Positions 46,255 through 57,971 of a stretch of 64,000 nt of DNA are shown here, one piece after another (the stretch's first letter is position 1; each line of letters starts with the position of its first letter). The translations under genes were made by a program, and so were the position numbers. The stretch comes from Agaricus subrufescens (taxonomy: Eukaryota > Basidiomycota > Agaricomycetes > Agaricales > Agaricaceae): positions 620,001 through 684,000 of the forward strand of contig CM057060.1 of assembly GCA_029945375.1 (NCBI GenBank). Reading direction: 5' to 3'. Under the pieces are notes generated by a model that was given only the letters and a program-made list of their open reading frames with translations, ran no database searches and had not been told where the DNA came from.

Positions 46255-47668
46255 ATGCTCTTCCCGCAGGAACTCATCAACATCTTCATCGAGTTCTCCG
46301 AGGGCGATTTACCATCCTTGGTCAGTCTCTGCCTCGTCTCGAGAGCATGCTATCGCGTCGCCAGGCCTCTCCTCTATAGGAAGGTCATCGCTGCATCATC
46401 TTTCAACCGCCAGGTCATCGTTGGGAAGAAGCTTTTCGGCGCTATCACATCCAACCGTCAATTTGCGTCCTACGTGCATGAATTCACTCTCCATCCTGAT
46501 TGTTTTTGTCGAGAGCTATCAATGTCGATGCCCCGCCTTTTAGAAGTCCTACATGAGACTCTCGCCTCCATGACAAGACTCAGGAAGCTACGCCTGGTCT
46601 TCCAAGATGGATGTGACGATGAATTCCCCATTGATGCCGTCCTCGTCGGCCATGATTTCAAACTGACCGAATTTTTCTGGAGGGACTTCCGTTGGTATGT
46701 CCAGCAACAGGCACAGCTTGGCGAATTCCTCGCTTCCCAACCCCACATCAGAACCATGGAGATTGTATCAGGTCCTGATGCAACACCTTCATCTTTTGAT
46801 GTACCCTCCACGGCATGCCCTAATCTCGAAACTTTCTCCGGCAACTTTCTCTATTTCAAAGCATTAGCCCCCACACGCTCAGTTACCAACTTCATTTGGA
46901 ATGGCGTTTCACACGTGCCACCAAGTGTTATTGATGAAATGTCCCCTTCGCTCTCCAAGTTGCGAGTCCTCATTTTCCATGAGGGCTTCCCCAACGACCT
47001 TGACTTACGCCTTCTAACGTCCCACTTAAACTCCTTGGAGGTACTACATCTTTCGCTTGAAGACACGAGGACGACGTTCCAAATTCATCAGCAGGTATTT
47101 TCGTTTCCATTTCGGGATTTCAAAGTGGATTCATAACGTTCAAAGATACAGAATGGCCAGAAAATCGTTGTTCACATTCCTAAATTAACAAATCTTCGAG
47201 TGTTCGTTCTGACAGTGTATCCCTCGCGACTGCAAATCCATGAAGAATCCCAACGAATGTTGACTCACGAGTGGTTTAGCACGCTCCCGCATCTACAGCG
47301 CGCATATTTCAATGGATCTTCGATGGACACCGATGAAGTGCTGTGTTGGGCTCGCGGGGAAACGTTAGTACCGAGAAGAACGCAGATAGAGGAGATTTAT
47401 GAGATGTATCGGACCGAATACGCGCTAGAGACGGCGTTGCTAAAACCTTTTTCTGATGTTTCTCGGTTTAAGCATGAAGAATATTCGATTGACGGGCAAG
47501 GAAAGGTGGGAGATAGGACGACTTTTAACCCTTCTCTCAGAGCTACACAGGCACAGTGGTGGAAGAGGTTGTTGAACTGGGATACCCTATCATTCGTGAG
47601 TTTCATGTTCATTGAGTTTGCTGTGCATGTATTCAAGCTGACACTTGAAACAGTTTGCAGCTCATTAA
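46255..47668 (+). CDS. F-box-like protein
   Basis: An F-box-type N-terminus (MLFPQELINIFIEFSEGDLPSLVSLCLVSRACYRVARPLLYRKV) suggests an SCF ubiquitin ligase adaptor; leucine-rich, irregular repeats follow, as usual in fungal F-box proteins. Exon 1 runs 46255-47094; the intron ends at 47151; exon 2 starts NGQKIVVHIPKLTNLRVF. Near 47597 a strong donor (GTGAGTTTCATG) and an acceptor (GAAACAG, 47653) suggest a last intron. With it the protein ends DTLSFFAAH at 47668; without it the frame runs to 47700 with a hydrophobic tail. I prefer the spliced form. ATG 46255 is the first ATG in frame. Confidence 0.7.
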
Positions 47669-48393
47669 CGGTCAGGCTTGGTACTCATTTTTTGAGATGA
47701 ATTTCCAGAGGAAATTCATCTCGCCACCACAATTAAAAATGTCATGAGTAAATAGAAGATATCAATGCACAGCAATATTATTAGTATCCACTGCGCCATA
47801 TTAGATACACACTAGCATAACAATCACGCCAATCGACTGCTGGCTTGGGATCCATTTCTTATTATCAATCTGACCCCAACTTACCGCAAATTGACCTCAC
47901 CAGGAACCTATCCGGTCATCCACACGACTATCCGAGGGGCGGGCTCGGATGACTCAGATTATCAGCCACCGCTTGTTCACTTTTGATTGTGACTTTTTCT
48001 AATAATCGACGCGTAGAAATTTATAATCGGATTTTTCGATGAAACGATAAACGCGAACTCTCATACAATTTAGTTCCGGATGCTTATCTATTAGATAGAA
48101 GTAGATTAAGGAATTTAAGAACCAAGGTGGACCTGGTGCTAGAATATCAGAAACGTACATTTTCACGAGAGTAGGAGTATCAGTTCAAGCTTATCTTCTC
48201 TTCTTTCCAAAAATTTCGCCGCAAATGTTATTCTTCTTTTTCCATTTGTCCAGCGATGAGATATATTTAGCACGTCAATTGTTCGTGTGAAGTTGTAAGC
48301 CTGCTGACTCAGCATTCAATTACTGCACGAGGAAGCGCTCATTTAACTTTGGTTTCTAGACAACTCTTTTGTTCGCCTCGAGTCCTCTTAACG
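47669..48393. other. Intergenic, about 0.7 kb
   Basis: 3' flank of the F-box gene and promoter of UBC9. AT-rich; no gene seen. Confidence 0.4.
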
Positions 48394-49457
48394 ATGTCTG
48401 GAATATGTCGGATGCGACTTGCTGAAGAACGCAAGCAGTGGCGGAAGGACCACCCCTTTGTGAGTTAACGTTAAACTTACCTTGTCCTCAGAGGAAGATC
48501 GTGTTGCATGCGACCAAACAACTCCCAGTTGCACGAAATTGGTCCCACATTGACGGAACCATGATCCTCTACATACTCTACACCGGACTTTGTAACAGTT
48601 TCCCCTTGTTCTTGGCCGAGTTTTCCTGACTATCCTGTCGAACGGCTGTGATTGACTTCTGACTTGTCTCAGGGGTTTTTTGCGAAACCAGCCAAGGCTC
48701 AAGATGGATCGATGAACTTGATGGAATGGGAGGTTGGTATTCCAGGAAAAGCAAATGTGAGTTGGCTCGTTTTATCAGCGCGTTTTACACGCTCCTTGAG
48801 CGCGCCTTTGGGAGGCTCCGTGATAAATAATATATGCTCATTCTGTGAACTTTCCACAGACCCCTTGGGAAAACGGACTATATAAACTTACCATGACCTT
48901 TCCCGAAGGTATGTTTTGTTTACCCTAAGCCGCTTATATACCTTTGATTGAAGATGGTACTTATGTTTAGATTACCCATCCAAACCACCAAAGTGTAAAT
49001 ATGTGCACGTTCAATGAGCTATCATCAGACCGTGTTGACCCGGGCCCAGGCAAATTCACTCCACCTCTATTCCATCCCAACGTATACCCCTCGGGCACAG
49101 TTTGTCTGTCCATTCTAGACGAGGAAAAGTCATGGAAACCTGCAATTACTATCAAACAGGTAAGCGCCGAGTGACCTCGAGTGTGGCGCATACTGATCGA
49201 AATGGTAGATTTTACTAGGTATCCAGGATCTTCTCGATGACCCCAATGTCGGCGACCCAGCTCAAAGTGATGCATATACGATGTTCAAGTAAGTCCAGAG
49301 GTTCTCATGCTATTCAATGTGGCAATTTTGTTGATGTTTTTTCAGGAATGACAAAACTGCTTATGAGTGCGTACAAGACTTTCATGTTAGTTCCTGGTTC
49401 TCAACCCCTCACAGAAGAAGAGTTCGTCAACAAGCTAGAGAAAATATACCCAAATGA
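48394..49457 (+). CDS. UBC9: SUMO-conjugating enzyme E2 (Ubc9)
   Basis: Transfers SUMO to lysines in the nucleus. Seven or so small exons join in frame to about 157 residues, matching the family. Start [22 protein letters not shown]; then [43 protein letters not shown] and the catalytic segment [19 protein letters not shown] with the active-site Cys. The end is [15 protein letters not shown] with a TGA at 49455. The splice after SKPPK uses GTAAAT rather than an earlier GTGTAA, needed to keep CKFTPP. Convergent with SNU13, 140 bp apart. Confidence 0.93.
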
Positions 49458-49597
49458 CGTCCTATTTGTTGTCCTGGGCCTTATGTTAGTTGGTTAATCT
49501 GTTCACTATTATATCATGATAGTAAGGATAAACTCATTCGTCTGTTGTATTGATAAGATTACGACATCGACTAGTGATACATGGTGAGATAGAGGTA

Positions 49598-50158
49598 TCA
49601 GAAAAGACTCTTCTCGATCGCATTCTTGACTGTAGTGATCTGGCTGGACAATTGGGAGTCGCCAGAGGTGATGCTAACCGCAATGACAGGTCGACTGACA
49701 TTGCAAGCACGGCCCAGAGCGGCTTTCGAGGGAACAAAGATGTAAGGAACGTTCTACAATATGATAGCAAATGAAAAGGTGTTAAAAAAGGACTATAAAA
49801 TGTGAACAAACCTTTTCCTCACAGAGGAGAGGAAGATGAAGCAGAATTTCGAGAGGTTCAGTGTCGGCCGTCAATATGATTACTTCCGCAATACCACGAT
49901 TCAAGGTTTTGGTGGCTGAAGAATCAGCGTCAGAGATATCTCTGATTTACGAATGAGTTGTAATGAATCATACCCTCATTGGCACCCTTTTTGATTTGCT
50001 TGTATGCAGTAGCTTGCTGCACGAGGTCGAGAATCTAGTGGTAATAACAGCGTCAACCCACTACAACCCACAAAGAGGTGAAAAAAAAAATTCCGTACAC
50101 CGTTCGTCAACGTTTCGTCGGCAAGCGGCCACGCTTTCTTGTCACCTTTGTCATCCAT
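49598..50158 (-). CDS. SNU13: Snu13 / 15.5K, kink-turn RNA-binding protein
   Basis: L7Ae-family protein that binds kink-turns in U4 snRNA and box C/D snoRNAs. Four exons join to 126 residues, the exact family size: [20 protein letters not shown], then [41 protein letters not shown] and [27 protein letters not shown]. These include the RNA-contacting GANExxKxLNRG loop. It ends AIEKSLF with TGA. The first intron uses a GTACGG donor after ACGAACGGT. Divergent from the first GGCT-like gene, with about 236 bp between starts. Confidence 0.93.
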
Positions 50159-50394
50159 GTCCGGAATTGATGATATGAGTTGGAGACCTCACGAATGTTG
50201 ATCCTTGGTCGTTGGAAAGTTCGGAGCCGGTGACTATTTTTTTCCTCTCTCTTAGTCGATTACGTAATATACGCACACGAACACTCCTGCATGCACGACA
50301 GCTCTCATGGAATAAATAGCCTATTTGTACTTGTAATCGATTGAGCATTGGAAGGACCTTCTTTCTACTTATACCCGTCGTCACCTTTCGGACC

Positions 50395-50925
50395 ATGGTC
50401 CTAAGCAGGCCGTCTTCGTTCTACTTTGGCTATGGCAGTAATATGTGGAAGGACCAGATGATCCGCCGATGTCCTGAAAGTAAATATCTTGGCATCGCTC
50501 GCCTCGCAGATTGGTCAGTCATTTGAATGTGTGCGCACTGACGAAAATTCATCCACTCATTCATGTACAGGAAGTGGATTATTTGCGAGAAGGGTTATGC
50601 TAATATCGTTCAATCACCCGGAGATGAGGTCTGGGGCCTCATGTATGACATCACCGAGGCGGATGAACAGAAACTTGACGGCTACGAGAACGTACCAGAG
50701 TATTATCACAAGGAATACCACACCGTGACTTTTCTTGGCACGAAAGACAAGCCGGTGAACACTTTGATGAAGGATCTCATTTATGTCGATGTCGAAAGGA
50801 AGAAGGAATCTGAGCCAAAGACAGAGTATATCTATCGCATGAATATGGCAATTGCCGATGCCATTAAAGAGGGGGTACCAGAGACATACATCGATAAAAA
50901 CTTGCGTCGATTCATTCCAGAGTAG
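50395..50925 (+). CDS. Gamma-glutamylcyclotransferase-like protein, copy 1
   Basis: Member of the GGCT/AIG2 fold (5-oxoproline formation from gamma-glutamyl compounds, glutathione metabolism). Exons 50395-50513 and 50571-50925. The glycine-rich signature FYFGYGSNMW lies near the N-terminus. The segment WGLMYDITEADEQKLDGYENV contains an acidic residue at the place expected for the catalytic Glu. The protein is about 157 residues. A second copy lies at 52896, with a cutinase gene between. Substrate not determinable. Confidence 0.85.
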
Positions 50926-51595
50926 ATACAAAGGCCAGGAACACGGTCGCACGCCAAGACGATGCATTGTAGAGAAGCTATAAATGTCAGAGTATTGGAA
51001 GCTTGTGAGCGGGTGCAATTGGGCGTGATTAGGTGCAATAGATGCGTCCAGGTCGCAGGACGAACATCATTCTTCCTGTTTTACAAGATCATACGTCAAC
51101 CTATTTTTGTCACGAAGGCGTCAATGGCCAATCGTCGAATATCCAGGGAAATGGGAACCTTGTTGCGAGCTGCTGCCGTTTCTAAAACTTGTGGTAAATG
51201 GTCAACTGACAGTGATTGAAAGCACCCGAGCAGACAGGCCAAGACTCCGGTGTGAACACCCCCTGCTCTTCCTGGTGTTGCATTGGACACTTCTACGGCA
51301 AGTAACAATAGAAATAACGCAAACCAATGGGATCAGAGCCAAGAGGGTCGGCTCCGGAATGAGAATAGGAGTGAACCGTCGCAAAAGCTCCCAAGAAACT
51401 GGAAAAGAGGGCCAAAGCATCGTCGTATCAGCTGAAACTGCACCCGTCTTTCGGAGAATTTACGGGATCGGTAGCTATTCTTTTATGCGACGCATATCGC
51501 TTGCTCATGGATATTATCATATCTTGGAGCAATAAAAGGCGGTTCAGTAAAGCCTTCTCAACTTCAGAAAGAATTTACCTTTCACAACAATAGCC
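50926..51595. other. Intergenic with cutinase promoter
   Basis: Several overlapping open frames but none with family similarity or a splice-compatible partner. AATAAAAGG at 51531, 65 bp before the cutinase ATG, may be its TATA element. Confidence 0.4.
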
Positions 51596-52291
51596 ATGTT
51601 CAAAGCCAGCCTCCTCGCTCTCGTTCTTTCTACACTCGCATACGCCACTCCATTGGCACCTCGTCAATCCTGTGCTGATGTCACGGTTGTCTTTGCTAGA
51701 GGCACTACTGAGGTTCCACTCATTGGTACAGTCGTCGGACCACCCTTCGCGGCTGCTCTCCGAGCGGTACTTGGGGGGAGATCTCTGAACTTTGTCGGAG
51801 TGGATTATGCTGCCAACATTCCCGGATTTTTGGTTGGCGGCGATCCAGCGGGTGCCCGTACCATGGCCAACGATGTGACCTCCTTTGCAAATGCGTGCCC
51901 GAACACAGCAATTGTCATGTCTGGTTATAGGTATGTCCTCGATATTTCACTCGGAACTGGTCCAATAAGCAACGGATTATAGTCAAGGTGCCCAAGTTAC
52001 GCACCTGGCCGCGAGACAGCTTTCGTCCTCCGTTCAACAAAGGGTTAATGCTGTCGTTGTTTTCGGTGATCCAGACAATGGTGACGGTTTCCCTGGCGTA
52101 TTGAATGGCCGCTCGATTACTTTTTGCGCAATTGGTGACAATATTTGTGATGGAGGCGTCCTTGTTCTTCCACCTCATTTGAGCTACGGCGCGGTAAGTT
52201 ATCAATTTCGAATACGATACTGACATCCGGTACTGACTTGAGATATTAGAATGTTGGACAGGCCGCAGCTTTCGTGGCCTCTCGACTCTGA
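51596..52291 (+). CDS. Secreted cutinase (CE5)
   Basis: Serine esterase that hydrolyses cutin or other polyesters. Exons 51596-51930, 51983-52193 and 52250-52291. Signal peptide about 17 residues (FKASLLALVLSTLAYA) and a short pro-segment. The mature part starts near SCADVTVVFARGTTE. The nucleophile motif GYSQG is created by splicing inside the Ser codon. Asp and His of the triad fit GDNICDGG and LPPHLSYG. Four cysteines (SCAD, NACPNT, FCAIG, ICDGG) match the two conserved disulfides. About 195 residues, the usual size. Confidence 0.93.
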
Positions 52292-52895
52292 ATGTTATCA
52301 GAAAATTACAATGTGTCAGATGTATATAAACCTATGAAATATACATACCTGCTTAGGCTTTGGCGACCTGTAGATGACAGATGTATTAGTGTATGACCAA
52401 AGAGAGGTCTACAAAGTAGGACATATGAGAAGGACGGAGCTTGTACAGCCCCTCTCGTTTAAAGAATTTTGAAGACGTCTCCTGCAAATGAAGAATTCGT
52501 GGTGTTCATTACCGTATCGCAAATTGACCTCGGTGCATCTTCGCAGAATCATCAGCGGAAACTGTGTACAGCCGACAGATTGAATGCTTCTTAAGGCGAA
52601 TGGAATGGTTTCTTCCTTCGATGCCCACCAGATGACCCAAACCACCCGTATTATGTGAAGAACGTTTCCTTCAAAGACTCTGAATAAATATGCACCACCA
52701 GGAGCGCGCAAAATGGGAATTTCTTTGACTATGGTTGATTGCAACCGAAGTAGAAGATACGCATTTGCGAATCAACGACCAGATCGAGGAGAGCAATTGC
52801 TAAAGGAAGGAGGGCCTGGAATCTTGAGTAAGATAAAAGGCCCGCCGGTAGAAGGTAAGGTCCAAAATCCTCGTCTTCAACGATTCGAAGGTACG
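52292..52895. other. Intergenic between cutinase and GGCT copy 2
   Basis: An in-frame upstream ATG at 52713 could extend the GGCT copy 2 protein by 61 residues, but that extension has no counterpart in copy 1. Confidence 0.4.
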
Positions 52896-53416
52896 ATGTC
52901 ATCTTACAGACAAATCTACATGGGCTATGGCAGCAACATGATGCGCAGACAAATGAGTGAGCGTGCGCCAGAGAGCCAATTCATTGGCCTTGCGTTCCTC
53001 AGGGGCTGGTAGGTCTTGAGTTTTATGTCTCGTTGATACAAGACTTACTTTTCTATTTCAGGAAATGGATTATAAGTCGAAGGGGTTACGCCAACCTAGT
53101 ACCCTCGCACGGTGACGTGGTCTATGGCCTCGTCTATACCATTTCCGCCTCTGACGAAGCGACTCTCGATGAGCATGAGGGGGTGCCGAATATGTACTCG
53201 AAGCTGTACCTTCCTATCACCATGGGCAGCGAAGACAGGCCAGGCATTAGGCACAAGTCTTTGGTTTATATCGACGTTAATGTCAAGGACCCTGCTCCCG
53301 CGCCACAGGAGTATATCGACAGAATGAATGAGGCGATTGAAGATTGCAGAAGGGCGGGGATGCCGGAGAGTTATATAGAAAAGTACTTGCGCGCATTTAT
53401 TCCTCCCGCCAATTAG
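52896..53416 (+). CDS. Gamma-glutamylcyclotransferase-like protein, copy 2
   Basis: Paralogue of the gene at 50395 with the same two-exon layout and the intron at the same place (after GW, before KWII). The signature is IYMGYGSNMM; the putative catalytic segment is VYGLVYTISASDEATLDEHEGV, closer to the LDEQEGV sequence of animal GGCT than copy 1. Start chosen at MSSYRQIYMGYGSN because family members begin shortly before this motif. About 156 residues. Confidence 0.83.
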
Positions 53417-53528
53417 TTTAGGTCGAGATTGATGCAATCATTGTTTGATTCCCCTGAAGTAGCCAAACAATTGATTATACGCGTAAGGAGCATCGACACG
53501 GCCGCGTCACCTCGACACATCTTTATCC

Positions 53529-54748
53529 ATGAACTCCTTCGTCGACCAGTTCTCGACGCACAGTCCAACTGCACAGCTCAAGCGAGCACAGAAACTCATT
53601 GCTGCTGAGGAGGAGGACTACTCAGATGCCGCATGGGGCTCGCAGGCTGGTTTTGGCGGTATGATCAAGGGTGTACCCGCTTTCAAAGTTCCCGCTGTGG
53701 CAGACGTGAGTTTCCTATTCATCTTTGTATATCCACATTGTTGAAAGCCAGACTTCCAATCCAGCCTACTGCTTTCCTTCGGCTGCACACAGACGACTAC
53801 GCCGACCCTAATTGCAGAATTAAGATCCAGCATGGTACAACGACTTTGGCATTTAGATTCCAGGGCGGCGTCATCGTCGCTGTAGATTCTCGGGCAACAG
53901 CTGGAAGCTATATCGGTATATCACACGACTTTGATCTTGTCGGCCGGTCCTGATCACACCCAAAGCTTCGGGAACGGTGAAGAAGGTGATTGAAATTAAC
54001 CCATACCTACTTGGAACGATGGCTGGTGGTGCAGGTACGTGCACGAAACATATTAAAGCTGGATTATGATATCCATACACATCTTTCCTTAGCTGATTGT
54101 CAGTTCTGGGAGACTTATCTTGGTATGCACTGCCGTTTACACGAACTCCGTAATCGCGAACGAATCTCTGTCTCCGCCGCCAGCAAGTATCTTAGTAATT
54201 TGGTATACAGCTACAAGGGAATGGGCCTTAGTATGGTATGTACATACTTTCGGAGTCTTACGTGTTTTGGCTCTTAATTTTTCTTCTACCAAGGGAACTA
54301 TGATCTGTGGTTGGGATAAGACTGGGCCTGCACTCTTCTACGTCGATTCGGATGGCACACGCCTCAAAGGCGACCTTTTTTCGGTTGGATCTGGTAGCAC
54401 GTTCGCATATGGTGTCTTGGATCAGGGCTACCGTTGGGATCTAACAGACGAAGAGGCGCAGGAACTGGGCAGACGTAGCATCTTTGCCGCCGGTCATCGT
54501 GATGCCATGTCAGGTAACACTTGTAACTTGTATCATGTTAAGGAAGCTGGTTGGGACTTCATTGGTACGTTATATATGTTCTCTCCTATGCTCCATCAAC
54601 CTCATGCGCGTCATCACTAGGCAACTACGATGTCTCAAAAATGTACTACGAAGGACCTGGAGACGTTCCCGGAGCTCCGGGTGGTGGATATGGATATGCC
54701 ATCCGCACAGAGGGCCGCAGTGCTGCTAATCCACCTCCATCTTCATAA
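53529..54748 (+). CDS. PRE2: 20S proteasome subunit beta5
   Basis: Chymotrypsin-like catalytic subunit of the proteasome. Six exons join in frame from [17 protein letters not shown] propeptide of about 75 residues ends at the autocatalytic site HG-TTTLAF, leaving Thr1. The conserved segments are [19 protein letters not shown], Lys33 in [36 protein letters not shown] and [11 protein letters not shown]. The C-terminus is [20 protein letters not shown] followed by a short Pro/Ser tail. About 288 residues, normal. Convergent with amino acid permease 1; the coding ends are 97 bp apart. Confidence 0.94.
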
Positions 54749-54845
54749 AAGTGTAATTCCTCTGTACAATATTCATCTTGCCTTTTGGTCTTCGGAAGCT
54801 GGTACAGAAGTGCAATTGCAAGGTCGAGGTGGTGCTGATAGGATG

Positions 54846-57157
54846 CTACAAGTTAAGGGATTCCTCATAACGATCGATCTCTAGACGCTCGCTTTTGAAG
54901 AAATCAATCTGCTTTAAATCACGCCACTGAGACACAAATCAGTAAGTAGTACCGACACCAGAAGAGAAGTGCTTACTTCTGTTCGATGCGTAACTTTCCA
55001 TCCAATATAAAGGATTGGGAAGACGCCAATCATGGTGTACGAGAAGAGGAAAGAAGGTATATTCCAGTTTCCGGGAAGGAAGACAGCATAACCTCCTACG
55101 AATGCCATAATCAAGGTTCCAACGAACGCATAATATCTGCTTGAGTTTAGCAAATGATGCAAATAAAGCATTAGATCAATGACGTACGCTGCATATGGCT
55201 GCAAGCTGGTCTTATGTGGCAGGGAATCACGCGATATTCCCTGACTCTTGAGAGCCTAGCAGGAAAACAAGGTCAGCCAGTCCGCCTTTCATATGCCAAC
55301 TAAATATACTTGCAGCATGGAAACGAATATAGGTGAATGCAATGGTTGCAAAATTCAAAAGCTGTGATGCCGTCACCAGATTAACAAACCTTTTTTCCAC
55401 TTGACGGTTAGCATCATTGGGCCTCAACAGACATGAAGCACGTACCAGGTTAAAACGACCGCAGCATTATTGGAAACTTGCAAGAAGGCCAGTGCAGAGA
55501 TAGCGAGTGTAATTCCTACACAGTAGACTGGCACTCCTCGGTTTGTGCAACGGGTCATGAAAAGAGGCATTTTGCCCTCAAGTGCCAGCCCGTAAAGTGT
55601 TCGACTTGCACAATACACATAACTATTTCCGGCAGAGTATATGGCGGTCAATATCAGTGCGTTCACGATGTGCGGAAGGACTTTAATGTTCATACGCTGC
55701 ATCGCAATGACGTATGGCGATGATCCTGCACCTGGACGAGCGTCGGATATGGCTTTTATCAGATCGGGGTCGTTATACGGAACGACGATTCCAACACAAA
55801 GGGATCCGAGCACGAAGAAAGCTGCGAGACGGTAGAAGACACTGTTGAAAGCTTTAGGGAGGACCTTTCTTGGATATTGCGCCTCTCCCGCTGTCATCGA
55901 AACATAATCTGGTCCAGCGATAGTGAAGGAAGCTTGAATGAGACATGCAAGGAATCCTAGGAACCGGCCCAAGTTGCCTTCTTCTACATACTCAGCGAAG
56001 GGAGTACCTGGAACCCTCGATGCTGAGGATGTATCACTAAGTGAGTGCTCATAATGATTCGGAAAAACAAACTTACGGTTCCAGTAGCGAAAGCCGTAAG
56101 CGTCTTTTTGTGGGTTGCCACCCACCATCGTGACGAATGTGAAGCATATTAGACCCACAGCTAGGATCACTTTTCCCAGGGCAAGCCAGAATTCCGACTC
56201 TAAGGGACGTCAATTAGAAGGGGGAAAGAAGGGTTAGGTAGAGATCTACCTCCAAAGAACTTGACGGCAAATAGATTAAGGAAACTAAAGATATAAATAT
56301 TAGGTTCCAGAGATTCGAGTGGGAACTTACTCACGCAAAAGTTATTATCACAAAAAATATTACTGCTACCAGTGGGATCTTGTCCGTCCAGAAATTGAGT
56401 ACGACATTGAATGCGACAATTTCAAAGGGTATCAATGCCGTTTCGAATATGAAAAAGTTGACACCGGCACAAAAACCAAGAGCCGGATCCACGAAATGGT
56501 CTGCATAACGGACCTAAAGGGGAAATTGGTCCGCTGGCCCGCAAAAGATAACAGAAATAGCTCACAAAGGGGGACGAAATTGGCATCCATGAGACCATTT
56601 CGGCTGAAAATCAAGATGAGGAAAAGATGGAGTGGGTATGGAAGCAATGCTTCATACCAAGGCATTGGCTGACAGCAAGAATGAAAGAACACCAGATCGT
56701 GAAAGCCACGAAGAGACTCGCTATATTGAGTGCTATTAGCTCACTTCCACAGTTTTAGTGTTCCTCTTGCCTGGACCCCCCTTCACTAGTGTGGTGCCTA
56801 TTTGCACGAAGAGAGCGGTTCCGATGGTACCTTCATATCATCCTCAGCCATGAAGCGATGTAGTCGAGAAGAGAGCATACCTCCTATACCAATCATTTGT
56901 ATATGCCGGTCCTGTTTTCGTAGCCCTTGTCATTCCATCTGCATTCGAGAGACAACGTCAAGAGCACACACCTTCAGTTTGCGGTGAGCCTGATTATTGA
57001 AACGAGTGTCAATGCTCTTCTCATCTTGATCTATGTCCTCCTTGCGGGAACTTTGTGGCGATCCACCTCTCAAAAAGTGAGGTCGCTCGATAGGGCTACT
57101 ATGCTGCATAGCAAAGAAGGGAAGAATGGATAGGCGCGCGGGCTCTCTACTCGTCAT
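54846..57157 (-). CDS. Amino acid permease (YAT family), copy 1
   Basis: APC-superfamily plasma-membrane permease with 12 expected helices. About 12 exons join in frame from MTSREPARLSILPFF. After a charged N-terminal tail, DRHIQMIGIGGTIGTALFVQIGT opens helix 1. Then come LAEMVSWMPISSPFV, RYADHFVDPALGFCAG, the FGESEFWLALGKVILAVGLI segment, and QASFTIAGPDYVSMTAGEAQYPRK. The C-terminal half includes PHIVNALILTAIYSAGNSYVYCASRTLYGLALEGKMP-type sequence and ends RYEESLNL. One intron after KGGPG requires a GC donor (GCAAGA). Tandem with copy 2 on the same strand. Confidence 0.9.
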
Positions 57158-57971
57158 TTAAAAGTAGATTGCGTGACCGTTTATGTGAGTGGGCCGGGCA
57201 TCAAGTAAGTTTAGACCTACACCAATGAGACGTCAGCTTCTGATGCGTGTATGTCAAGCGTACAAAAATTATCGCACCTCGCATCATACATACCCCCGTA
57301 TCGCTAAAAATAAAAATTCTTGATCATGGAATTTGAAAATACTCCTGTTCAGTGTTCATCGTGATGGCCGTCTTCGAGACCACTGAGAGAATGCGATGGT
57401 AGAGGGAAGCAGTCGCAGCTGACCGGAGATATGGTTGTCATTATGGCTTTTATTTATCATCAGACCCACTTAGTATGCTTCGAATGATCGGTAATATTAA
57501 CAATAAACTATACAGTGTATAAGAGTATCATCGGGCTAGCTGTTCCTGACACCTAACGTCCAGAAACCACGAGATGAGCTCAGGTTTAGCTCAGACTAAA
57601 ACTATCCCGCCGCTCTTGGCGATGCGAACCCACAGTCAGGGAGTTTTTCAAGCTATCGAATATGGTCACCAAAAAAGAAGACGTCAACATGACAGCATGG
57701 GACCCGACCAAGAGCACTGAAGGAGCAAACAGGGAAACGGACTGTATTGTCGACTGCCAGTAGGAGCAGGTCGAGCCGGTTCCTACTTTCATATAAATGA
57801 CACGATTCGATTCTCCAAGCTAAAACGAAACACAATATAACTTGTTCGCCTCCGCCACCATGCTGAGTGTTATCCCATAGCATGTATTCGGTAGCAGGCA
57901 GTGTTGCCGTAAGCGTGTATTATGTTACATTGCATCATTCCATTCGAAAATGGTACAACTTTCAGTACTTT
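57158..57971. other. Intergenic between the permeases
   Basis: About 0.8 kb, promoter of permease 1 and 3' flank of permease 2. No gene seen. Confidence 0.4.

Noticed and set aside
48900..49275. Minus-strand open frame of 102 codons
   Set aside because: Antisense of UBC9 exons.
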